A DNA stretch of 64,000 nucleotides, taken from the NCBI RefSeq assembly GCF_036588685.1, contig NC_086375.1, positions 52,274,955 to 52,338,954 on the forward strand. The letters are read 5' to 3'. Positions within the stretch are counted from its first letter, which is position 1; each line of letters opens with the position of its first letter. The position numbers and the translations under genes are program-made. This stretch comes from Mytilus trossulus (Eukaryota > Mollusca > Bivalvia > Mytilida > Mytilidae). Below are positions 57,101-64,000 of this stretch, in pieces. The notes below the pieces were generated by a model. That model saw only the letters and a list, made by a program, of their open reading frames with translations. It searched no databases and was not told the DNA's origin.

Positions 57101-60100
57101 GCGGTAAAAATTGAAATTTAATCTGTGCCTATTTAGTCAGCAATAAACGGTTGTTGACTACAAGTTGAACAAGTGAACTTTTACGTGCACTTGAAAATAA
57201 CGCGCGTTTAATTTTTATAAAAATAAAAGACGCGTCCTTTGCTTCACGGTAACGTGGAAGTAAATACAAAAGGAACCACCCGTTTACATACAAGATTAGC
57301 AGACGTGTCGTTTTCACGTTGACGGGGAAGTGAACGCGAAAGTAACCTGTTTACTTTGGTTTAGATTTAACGCATTGTTTACATACAGCGCAGGAGTAAA
57401 CACCGCTTTAACTTTGTCCGCCCGTTTTCATTTAATACTAGGTCTGCACCTAATTGTACGTAGTGGTAATGAAGACGGATTTATATAAATTTTCCTGTTT
57501 CCGAATCCCAGTATTTTTATTATATAATTATATAATTATTAACGTACGAAAAATAATTATATAATAAAAATACTGGGATTTTTGGTCTTTTGAAAAATGT
57601 TGTTTGTGCTGTTTTGAGACAAACCAAATTTCGTTGTAGAAGGGTCTAAAAACAGCTCAATATAATTTACCCTCATTTTTAGATGTTAAGAGTCAATATA
57701 GGATGAACGGATCATATAAACCGGAGGGAAAATATGATATATATTGTATATATATGATTGAGCCATTATTAGTACCTTTAGGGTTTTCGATGTGAAATTT
57801 TAGTCCTGCTAAATTAATATCAAGTTTACTTTTGTCACTATCACAAATATTGTAATGTTTACAAATAAAGGAATGTGTTCGAAATATGGCAGGGAACTTA
57901 TTCATCCCCAAAACAAATAACATATTTGTACAATATACATTTCTTTCATTGCAAACTGATCTTTTTCAATCAAAGACATGGAGGATTTTACTTAGGAATA
58001 TTAATGGCATGGACCCAAAATCCCAGAACAAAAGTCTATGTGCATAAACTTCATTAATTGATTGATGCATTTTAGACTAAAACATTAATGAGCACACATC
58101 AAACATCCAATGGATTTAGTAAAGACGCCATTAACAGTTAGCGAAAAACATGACCGTGCGCAATGTCAAACTACAGGTATCAAAAGATTGTAGAGCCACG
58201 AATGTGCATATAGATATAAGAACAATATTTAGTTTTTAATTTTAATTTACTGATAATAAAATCAATATTAATATCGATAAAACGATATTTAGAGATATAA
58301 TTAGACTGCTGAATTGTAACCTTTTCGAATAAGTTTGTTCGAAGGAACGATAAGTTAAACCGGATCGAAGCTAAATTATAGGGATCGGGGGAAACAACAT
58401 GTCAGTAAAATTTAGGAAATGCTATTCCGCTTAAAATACGTTTTCTATAAGAACAACAAAATTTCAAAGCCAAATCTTTTTATCCATATTTATAAAGGTT
58501 TAAAGTGATTAGTGGTAACGAAATTATTGACTTTATAAATTACCCGGAATACATACTAGATTGCGTTCATTAAAATTCAAAATGTCACAACAGACACGGG
58601 CATAACTAACAATTTATAATATATATATAACGATAGTACCAACGGAGCATCACTGTAAAAAAAGGAGTAGAGTTTTAAGTCTAAAACTGAAATATCTCAA
58701 TCTAGGAAAGGACAGTTATAGTTGTTCATATATAGGCCATATTCAAAAACATCTTGATTATTTAACGATAAGTGTTGTTGCTTTTATCAATTAAATGTAA
58801 TGCATACGGGTCTTGACTGAGATTGGATATAAACAGTGATTAATAACGGTACAGGAACAGGTCTGTTATCAATAGAAACAGCTTTGTTTAAATCCATTGT
58901 AAGGTCCTGGAGTTGAAATGCGGCTAATTTAACCTCGGAATATTTTAGATATAGTAATGACCTTACGCATACTTACATAATAATAAGTAGTGATCTTTCT
59001 CTCATATGTGATCATACATCAGAGAAACCTTTCATTTTTTTGAAACTTAAGCATTTGCTGTATAGTATGTAAACTTCAAATTACGCACAGCAGGATGTCA
59101 GGTATACAAATGTTAGATCATAGCGTCTTCGAAGCTTTGGGTATTGAAACCTCGTGGCTACTTTTATGTTTCTCGGTCATGTGCGGTCGGAAGATATTAA
59201 TTTAAGAGGGTTTCATCAACTCACGAACAGTATTCAGTGCTTCAGTTCTGACAAGAGTTTTATGTAATGATGTCATTTTGATATTATATTTAACACATAA
59301 TTTTTTCATAAAAAGTCCTGTACCAAGTCAGGAAACTTGTGTAGGTAGTTGAAGGAAAGTGTTTCAGACACAGTATTTTAATTACAATATAGTTCCATGT
59401 TGTGCGTGTTACTATAAGACAACTCTATGTGTTTTAATACACAGTATACGTAATGACAATGAAACGGAATTGTGAAAATATAATAGGCTATAAGTCAATC
59501 TTGCCCTTCCATATTCTTAGATATAGTCACCTCTTACATAATTCCGTTGCGAACTACAGGAAATAAGAGTGTTAATTATAACTTACCTGGCACTGTAGTT
59601 TGTGCAGAATCTATTGCTTGAACAGTAGACCCTGCTAAAGTAGAAATATATATAATGATTATAGTAGTTAGTCGTGTATAACATCTAAATGGTTTTTATT
59701 TTAAAGACAAGTTTAAGGGAAAAATCGATTAAAACGTCATCAACTTGAAGAAAAAGTAAAAACACAAAAATACTGAACTCAGAAACTGAAATAAAGAAGA
59801 ATAAATGTGAGAAAATATAATCAAAGTACGGGAGTACAACTCTACGGAAACACATTATATATATATATACTGCGGCTTTGCTATTTGAGCAGTCAAATTG
59901 CATTTACCATATATTAATATGTGATATACAGTCACTGACCGTATATCACCTGACCGTATATCACCTTGTTTATGACGTTGACAATGTGTTTCCGTAGAGT
60001 TTTATTTATGACGTCAATAAAACATACATGTTCGCGGAAATTTAACGTCTACCGCTTCAAATTAAGATACTTCATTTAGAGCAGTTTTAAGAGTTGCAGT

Positions 60101-63100
60101 ATATAAAGAATAACCATACATTCTCTCGAAATATCAATCTGTTATTTGTACTCGGCTCGAAACAGGTAGAAATGCTCGACACAGCCTCGCTTTCTACCTG
60201 TTTCTAAGCCTTGTACAAATAATATTTCGAAACAATGTCTGGTTATTCTATATATATATCTCACTAGAAAAATTTTCATATTATTTCTCTTGATGAAATT
60301 ACTATGTAACAAGTGAGAAGGAATGCAATTTTTTATTCGATACTATCCGCGTAATTATACGAAATACGTTCGGTTATCCGTCAAAAACGCAAGTCACGTA
60401 CATATAGGTAGAAATGACTGTGGCAAAATGACAATGAAATACCATCACTGTCAACTGCTGTAAAAGTTATAATACACAATTGAAACGCAAACACAGTATC
60501 AATTCTTTTGAGGTTTTCAAAAGAACTAAATAACGTTCATTCAACTCGAAATGATTTGATTCATACTAGTAATTTTAAAAACGAACAACTACTTTATGAC
60601 ATTTTGGAATGTATAACTGCGCATATTATGCGCCAATACTATAATGAGTTTTGTTTTGCTTTATGAGGTGCATGATTTAATTGAGTTTTAAATTAAAGTT
60701 TAAAAGAGGGACGAAAGATACCAAAGGGACAGTCAAACTCATTAATCTAAAACAAACTGACAACGCCATGGCTAAAAAAGACAAAGACAAACAGAAAAAC
60801 AATAGTACATATGACACAACATAGAAAACTAAAGAATAAACCCCACAAACCCCACCAAAAACTGGGGGTGATCTCAGGTGCTCCGGAAGGGTAAGCAGAT
60901 CCTGCTCCACATGTGGCACCCGTCGTGTTGCTTATGTGAATACAAATCCGGTAAATAGTCTAATTCGGTAGGTCACATTCATGAAAGGGAAGGGGTAGTA
61001 GTTACGACGTAAGGAACATATCCGATATAATTTGTGTAACGGTTATTCCATAGCGGAAAACCAACTCGTGATGGCGTCCGTAAAATTTACAAAGGGATGA
61101 TTTCAACTTCACCATTTGGAACTCTTGGTTTAATAGCTTCCTTGTGTACCTGCGAGTAAATTCACAGAAACATCTTGTTCGTACATGTATACTACTAACT
61201 TATATCAGTATCGCTGCACCGTGTTATATACGGTATTATAATACATTTATGAAAGAGCCGTTTTAGACTCTGTTCTGATAAAATATCAGATCCTAGTTAG
61301 CAAAATTTGTACTTGTTTTGCTTTATAACTATTTTGATCGGAGCGTCTGGTACCTTTGATAACTTTTAATCAGATTGGGTTGATGGTAGACATGTCGTCT
61401 CAAACAATTTGAAACATGACACTGAATATCTTGGATCCTTTACAACAATCAGTAAAGCAAATAACTCAAAGTAAATGAAAATTGATTGAATGTACCAGCT
61501 CCAATTATTCAAATGTTTTAATGCTAGACGTTATGTCAAAAAACATTAAGTATTCTAAACAGTTAGAATGATCGTGTGCATTGCTATGTATTCAAGATTC
61601 GACAATTGATTATGATCTTTGAAAATAAATGTTAACAACTTTGTTTTATTGACGGTAATTTAATTATCTTTTCAAAAACACCTGGTTTTTTTTTCTTCAT
61701 TCATCATTTTCTACAAATAAAATGCCTGTATCAGGTCAAGTATATGACAGATGTTATCCACTTAATTGATTTTTTCATCTTGTGTTTTTGCCATTTGTCT
61801 ATGAACTTTCCTTTTATAATTTTCTTCGTATATTTGTTGTTTAACTTATTTCTTACTGTTTTATATTTTTTTCGTTTGTTATTAATTGTCTTATTAACTT
61901 CATATTTTAGCATACCGGGGCTTTTATATCTTACTGTCTTACTATATGATATTGGCACATCGTACTCTTATAGTTATTAATGTCCTCGCCCATCGTATAA
62001 CGTGTCTAGAACATTATGTGTACTTGGTCAATAAATAAAACTAACAGTTGTATACCGCGGTTTAAAACTCGTAAATCTATGGACAAAAAACAAAATCGGG
62101 GTAACAAACTAAAACTGAGGGAAACGAATGAAACATAAGAGGAGAAAACATTAAATTGTAGCACACACAGATACGGACTTATTGTTAGACAAAATCCGAT
62201 AAGAATAACAAATATAATATGAAAACCAAATACATGAATTTGGGATAGAAAAGTGCCGTGACACGTCTTATAGTAATGTAAATTCATACTCAAATATAAG
62301 AGAAAACAAACGACACAACGGAAACGCAACGTTAAAATGTTGTCAATAACTAACCTTTTTCGTAGTACCTAACTCCCGGTTTACTTATACCTCCCGATGT
62401 ATATCTGACTGAGTTGAGTAGACAGGATTGATCTGATGATGAGTAAAACATTGAATGACACGATGTGTATTGTGAACATTGTCTTACACAGTCTATTGAT
62501 GTTAAGGTGTTGACTGAAGCCAAAACATTGTCAGTAGAGTAGAAGTCATCCAGTATACTATTTACAGTGAATAATACCGGATCTGAAAATATAATATAAA
62601 TAAGGCTAAAGAGTTTATATATTAAAGATTTCTACACATTAGTATACGGCTGCCGAAATACACAAATTAATTTAGGATAAAAACAAATCAGGGCTACAAA
62701 CTAAAACTGAGGAAAACACATCAAATATAAGAGAAAAACGCCACAACAGTAAAATACAACACATACAGAAACGAACTTTAATACAACGAACGACAATCAT
62801 TGAATTTCATGATCCTAACATCATTCAGAATGTGGCGGGGATATAATGTTTCCTAGCTCTAAATCCTATTCTTAACCGGGGATAGTGGTGTAGGAACATA
62901 CGAAGAAAGTTTTAACTATCTTGAAAGGGCTTAACCCGTAATTTAACCACCAACAACATTTATTATTTCAATTTTATTATTCAACATTAACCATCAACTA
63001 CATACATTTTCGGTCATAATAAATGAAAATTAAACAAATTTAGTCTGTTCATCAATCTTTTTTAGGGAGGGGAGTGTGGAAGAGGGGGGTTGGTACAGAA

Positions 63101-63665
63101 CAGTTCTTCCGGCATAAGATATTCAAATAGTTTGATTAAATCGCAAGTGCCATGTTCCTTATCTAAAACAGTGATTGTCAAACAAGTTTAATTTTGATAC
63201 CTCCAAATTATTTTGGAGATCATCTAGATGAACGGGAAATAAATCGATAGTTTTTGTTTTGTCGAGCACTGATTTCGCATGGTCATGTTTATGAGATATA
63301 CGCGTTATACTTGCGTATGTTCTGAATAATTAGATATTTTCTTCAATTGCTATTATTCAACGCTCGTAACCACTTCTAGTGTATGGCCGTCAGTCAAAAC
63401 CAACCGGCAATTTCCAGGGGCCATTATACTTTTATTTACTTGATTGTATGCGTATTTGGAATATTTCTCTAATGCATCTACCTCTCATAGTATCAATAAA
63501 CGCTTAGCAAGAAAAATGTTATAAGATAATTTTTTGACATACATGTGCGTTTATCATGTTCTGCAAATTAGTAAGTAGACTATATAATGACAAATAGATT
63601 TACATACCTCCAAGAATGAAGCCAATGAGTTTGGCAAAAATTACAATCTGTGATAGGTCCGACAT
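44998..63665 (-). CDS. Secreted PAN - EGF-repeat - WSC protein (multi-exon gene)
   Basis: Proposed CDS, read on the minus strand: 63665-63608, 62582-62355, 59634-59587, 53309-53253, 49779-48172, 46439-46428, 46023-45899, 45138-44998. That is 2277 nt or 758 residues if the last in-frame donor of the EGF array is used. Order of parts: signal peptide (1-19), PAN/apple-like domain with four Cys (20-95), Ser/Thr-rich linker (96-130), about 22 EGF-like repeats of 24 residues (131-667), WSC domain with eight Cys (671-758). All junctions up to the WSC domain are phase 1, typical of extracellular module genes. The protein should be secreted; PAN and WSC modules are known to bind protein or carbohydrate. 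A shuffled matrix, adhesive or recognition role is inference only. If the array exon is not spliced, translation stops at 48113 (685 residues) and the WSC exons belong to another transcript. The start-to-array joins are strong; array-to-WSC is less certain. Confidence 0.72.
45899..46023 (-). CDS. PAN/EGF/WSC gene: WSC domain, first half
   Basis: 125 nt, entered in phase 1 after TTGTTTACAG and ending in phase 0 at CTTCGG|GTAATG. It encodes AYSFSGCYWG, then LICVDACIKESYEYAAL. This is the N-terminal half of a WSC domain, matching the family pattern GCY, then C-x3-C, then YAAL. Confidence 0.75.
46428..46439 (-). CDS. Possible 12-nt micro-exon of the PAN/EGF/WSC gene
   Basis: GGAATAATCCAG lies between an acceptor (AAATTTTAG) and a strong donor (CAG|GTATGT). 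It is phase 1-1 and would add four residues (about R/G-N-N-P) between the EGF array and the WSC domain. It is frame-neutral, so the model works with or without it. Found only by splice-site reading. Confidence 0.35.
47465..48171 (-). pseudogene. Decayed 3' part of the EGF repeat array (probably intronic)
   Basis: About ten further 72-bp units continue past the open part of the array. In the same frame they carry TGA at 48115-48113, TAA at 47833-47831, a Cys-to-Leu change near 47576 and a 4-bp insertion (TGCA) near 47527-47530 that shifts the frame. Several units also differ more from the consensus than those upstream. If the exon is spliced at or before 48172, this part is intron and free to decay. 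Otherwise translation stops at the TGA. Confidence 0.6.
47465..49760 (-). repeat. 72-bp coding tandem repeat, about 32 copies
   Basis: Regular 72-bp period from near 47500 to 49736, interrupted only by one 4-bp insertion at the left end. Because the unit is a multiple of three, several frames stay open on both strands. Unit identity is very high, so collapse or expansion in assembly is possible. Confidence 0.95.
48172..49779 (-). CDS. PAN/EGF/WSC gene, exon 5: EGF-like repeat array
   Basis: One open exon of at least 1608 nt, entered at the acceptor TTTATTTTCAG|CA. The first unit (SCQNHGNCVNDICQC) is a tenascin-type EGF half. About 22 units of 24 residues follow, with consensus CQSKYHGDCVNDICQC then TPNYAGDY. 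Each unit has four Cys (C-x7-C-x4-C-x-C-x8), so the last Cys of one unit doubles as the first of the next. One unit has lost a Cys (Phe near 48249). The open frame runs to a TGA at 48113-48115. The proposed 3' end at 48172 is the last GTAAGT donor before that TGA and gives a phase-1 end matching the WSC exons. Any upstream unit could serve instead. High similarity between units suggests recent expansion. Confidence 0.7.
49998..50225. mobile_element. MITE-like element with 43-bp terminal inverted repeats
   Basis: Arms at 49998-50040 and 50183-50225 start AACGCCAYATGCGGGGTGTC and differ at only a few positions. About 140 bp of AT-rich interior holds no ORF worth noting. It is GC-rich at both ends in an AT-rich region. 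No clear target-site duplication. It lies just upstream of the EGF-array exon, in the intron. Confidence 0.65.
50226..51639. other. Intron of the minus-strand gene; diffuse repeats
   Basis: 50235-50480 resembles 56100-56240 (AAGGTGGTAC, GGGCAATAACCTT-type words), probably old duplicate DNA. No exon seen. Confidence 0.4.
51711..51913. mobile_element. 203-bp MITE-like element with target-site duplication
   Basis: Terminal inverted repeat GAGGGGGAGGACAGGGG at both ends, flanked by the direct repeat ATTTGT (51705-51710 and 51914-51919). The interior is a pyrimidine-rich tract. The related duplicate near 56450 lacks the insert, giving an empty site. Intronic in the minus-strand gene. Confidence 0.7.
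51920..52090 (-). mobile_element. tRNA-derived SINE, diverged copy
   Basis: A box TGGCCAAGTGG on the minus strand (52081-52071) and the same body as the SINE at 56450-56636. The B box has decayed. Probably silent. Confidence 0.5.
53253..53309 (-). CDS. PAN/EGF/WSC gene, exon 4: small linker
   Basis: 57 nt, phase 1-1, acceptor TATTTACTTTCAG and donor CTGCAG|GTACTG. It encodes 19 residues rich in Thr and Pro (GQTITNQITTMIPGVTPTA). It is also symmetric and possibly cassette-like. A diverged repeat copy (52432-53150) ends about 100 bp away on the 3' side of the gene. Confidence 0.62.
53641..54040 (-). mobile_element. Retrozyme unit with truncated second hammerhead
   Basis: The stretch GTACCAGGATTATAATTTAG and ACGCCAGACG recurs 353 bp apart (53655 and 54008). 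The second copy stops inside the hammerhead (54029-54038). The GC-richer block GGGCTGGTGATACCCTCGGG is at 53933-53952. Intronic in the minus-strand gene and in the same orientation. Confidence 0.6.
53676..53719 (-). ncRNA. Near-intact hammerhead ribozyme
   Basis: Minus strand: CTGATGA, stem II GTCT/AGAC with loop TGTGT, GAAAC, GCGC, GTC. Stem I GCGTCC/TGGCGT has one mismatch next to the core. It is sense to the PAN/EGF/WSC gene, in the intron between exons 4 and 3. Confidence 0.7.
55272..55318 (-). ncRNA. Hammerhead with altered 3' half
   Basis: GCGTCACTGATGA, stem II and GAAAC are intact, but the cleavage-site and stem I strand have been replaced by TCGTGTATATACC. It cannot cleave in cis as a normal hammerhead. 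Confidence 0.5.
56253..56301 (+). ncRNA. Diverged hammerhead with rebuilt stem I
   Basis: CTGATGA (56259-56265), stem II GTCT/AGAC with a 10-nt loop, GAAACGCGTGTC, then TGAAGT. The stem I strands GTTTTA and TGAAGT differ from the family but still pair over six positions with wobbles. Confidence 0.5.
56380..57470. repeat. Segmental duplicate, copy 2 (with SINE)
   Basis: Direct repeat of 51640-53150, about 4.4-4.7 kb to the right and without the 203-bp insert. Confidence 0.65.
56450..56636 (-). mobile_element. tRNA-derived SINE
   Basis: On the minus strand, CCTCGATGGCCAAGTGG (A box TGGCCAAGTGG at 56628-56618) is followed about 50 bp later by GTTCGAACC (B box at 56578-56570). The order and spacing are those of a Leu/Ser-type tRNA head with pol III promoter. 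The acceptor stem and anticodon arm are not intact, so it is not a functional tRNA gene. Confidence 0.6.
57505..57579. repeat. Perfect 27-bp inverted repeat (hairpin)
   Basis: Arms 57505-57531 and 57553-57579 start with ATCCCAGTATTTTTATTATA and are exact inverse copies with a 21-bp loop. Probably a foldback element core. Confidence 0.7.
57600..59580. other. Intron of the minus-strand gene; no feature recognised
   Basis: AT-rich, without strong splice-flanked open stretches or clear repeats. Confidence 0.45.
59587..59634 (-). CDS. PAN/EGF/WSC gene, exon 3: small linker
   Basis: 48 nt, phase 1-1, between the acceptor TTCTACTTTAG and the donor GCCAG|GTAAGT. It encodes a short Ser/Thr/Gln-rich linker (AGSTVQAIDSAQTTVP) that could be O-glycosylated. 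It is symmetric, so it could be skipped without shifting frame. Confidence 0.65.
59838..60001. repeat. Inverted-repeat element
   Basis: AACTCTACGGAAACACATT (59838-59856) is inverted exactly at 59983-60001. The interior has a short tandem pair of TGACCGTATATCACC. MITE-like; no coding. Confidence 0.6.
60107..60249. repeat. Foldback element with about 60-bp arms
   Basis: Left arm starting AGAATAACCATACATT and right arm ending TGTCTGGTTATTCT pair over most of their length, sharing TTATTTGTAC and GAAACAGGTAGAAA. The loop is about 20 bp. Confidence 0.6.
60700..61090 (-). repeat. Dispersed repeat family C, minus copy
   Basis: Inverse of 43922-44315 over nearly its full length, lying in the intron between PAN and linker exons. 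Confidence 0.65.
61095..62029. other. Intron of the minus-strand gene; no feature recognised
   Basis: AT-rich. Overlapping ORFs on both strands at 61731-61980 mirror each other and have low-complexity composition (Lys/Asn-rich or Phe/Leu-rich), so they are not called. Confidence 0.45.
62030..62345 (+). repeat. Dispersed repeat family D, long copy
   Basis: Runs from AACTAACAGTTGTATACCGC through AAACTGAGGGAAACG to AACGTTAAAATG. Related copies are at 20335-20650, 26100-26390 (minus), 34205-34390 (minus), 36235-36435 (minus), 37479-37534 and 62670-62900. The left end falls 10 bp from a PAN exon donor. Confidence 0.6.
62355..62582 (-). CDS. PAN/EGF/WSC gene, exon 2: PAN/apple-like domain
   Basis: 228 nt, phase 1-1, acceptor ATTTTCAG and donor AAAAG|GTTAGT. 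It encodes 76 residues with the core IDCVRQCSQYTSCHSMFY followed by SDQSCLL. This Cys spacing is typical of the PAN_1/apple family as seen in invertebrate secreted proteins. Apple domains often have six Cys; only four are visible here. Known roles of the family are protein or carbohydrate binding. Confidence 0.75.
63608..63665 (-). CDS. PAN/EGF/WSC gene, exon 1: signal peptide
   Basis: 58 nt encoding MSDLSQIVIFAKLIGFILG plus one base, ending at GGAG|GTATGT. A short polar start followed by a hydrophobic run (residues 7-19) and Gly fits a signal peptide. The phase-1 end joins the next exon cleanly. Too short to appear as an ORF. Confidence 0.75.
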
Positions 63666-63712
63666 CTTTGAACCACTTTTAAGGAAAAAGGCATTACCTC
63701 ACATTTCAAAAG

Positions 63713-63720
63713 TTTTTATA
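63713..63720 (-). promoter_or_regulatory. TATA box of the PAN/EGF/WSC gene
   Basis: TATAAAAA on the minus strand, 48 bp upstream of the start codon. This predicts a transcription start about 20-25 bp before the ATG. Inferred from sequence and position only. Confidence 0.4.
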
Positions 63721-64000
63721 TCGAAATCAACATTAATTTGAGTAAATATAAAAGCATTAAAAGGTCACCTTGTGATTATTGTAATGTTGTTATTAAAATG
63801 TAAATCTTGTTTTATACTGATGATATTGAAATCAATTGTGATGACAGGAAATTGGAATCTATTGTCGATGCTTAAATGCTTAATGGATACCATGAAATAA
63901 GCAAAAATTGATTGGTGTTAGATAAACATTTGGTAAATACATCGAATGATTTTACTAAAGTAATAATCAACATAAAAATAAATAAGCGGAAATAAATAGA

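Overview
The window is eukaryotic and AT-rich, with long introns and GT-AG splice sites. The tandem EF-hand genes, a secreted PAN/EGF/WSC gene, hammerhead-ribozyme repeats (retrozymes) and many short dispersed repeat families suggest a bivalve mollusc, most likely a mussel of the Mytilus type. That assignment rests on recall of mussel repeat families and was not checked by search.

Layout. 1-10150: intergenic sequence full of dispersed repeats, including three tandem hammerhead-bearing units at 3969-4736. 10161-13330: a three-exon gene on the plus strand for a 139-residue protein with four EF-hands. 14490-17573: its tandem paralogue, 136 residues, with the same exon sizes and phases for exons 1 and 2. 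17600-27180: repeat-rich intergenic DNA. 27190-33515: a roughly 6.3 kb minisatellite with a 32-bp unit, broken once by a retrozyme. 33520-44720: more repeats, with no gene recognised. 44724-63720: one large gene on the minus strand, read right to left.

The minus-strand gene. I join its exons by splice sites and phase: signal peptide (63608-63665), PAN/apple-like domain (62355-62582), two small Ser/Thr-rich linker exons (59587-59634 and 53253-53309), a very large exon of 72-bp EGF-like repeats (from 49779 leftwards), a possible 12-nt micro-exon (46428-46439), and a WSC domain over two exons (45899-46023 and 44998-45138). Most introns are phase 1. The 32-copy EGF array has a twist. Every unit except the first contains GTAAGTAT on the coding strand, at a phase that would splice in frame to the WSC exons. 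The left part of the array, beyond 48172, carries two nonsense codons, a lost cysteine and a 4-bp frameshift, as if it were now intronic. Array length in the protein may therefore be set by splice-donor choice.

The two EF-hand genes probably encode cytosolic calcium sensors or buffers. They share a core promoter motif (ATATTAAA, then CAGTCA 33-37 bp downstream). Nothing links them functionally to the secreted-protein gene.

Most of the rest is non-autonomous repeat DNA: retrozymes, tRNA-derived SINEs, foldback/MITE-like elements and five or more dispersed families of 200-500 bp. No transposase, reverse transcriptase, tRNA gene, rRNA gene or CRISPR array was recognised. Exon boundaries are read by eye from consensus and phase, and need transcript support.
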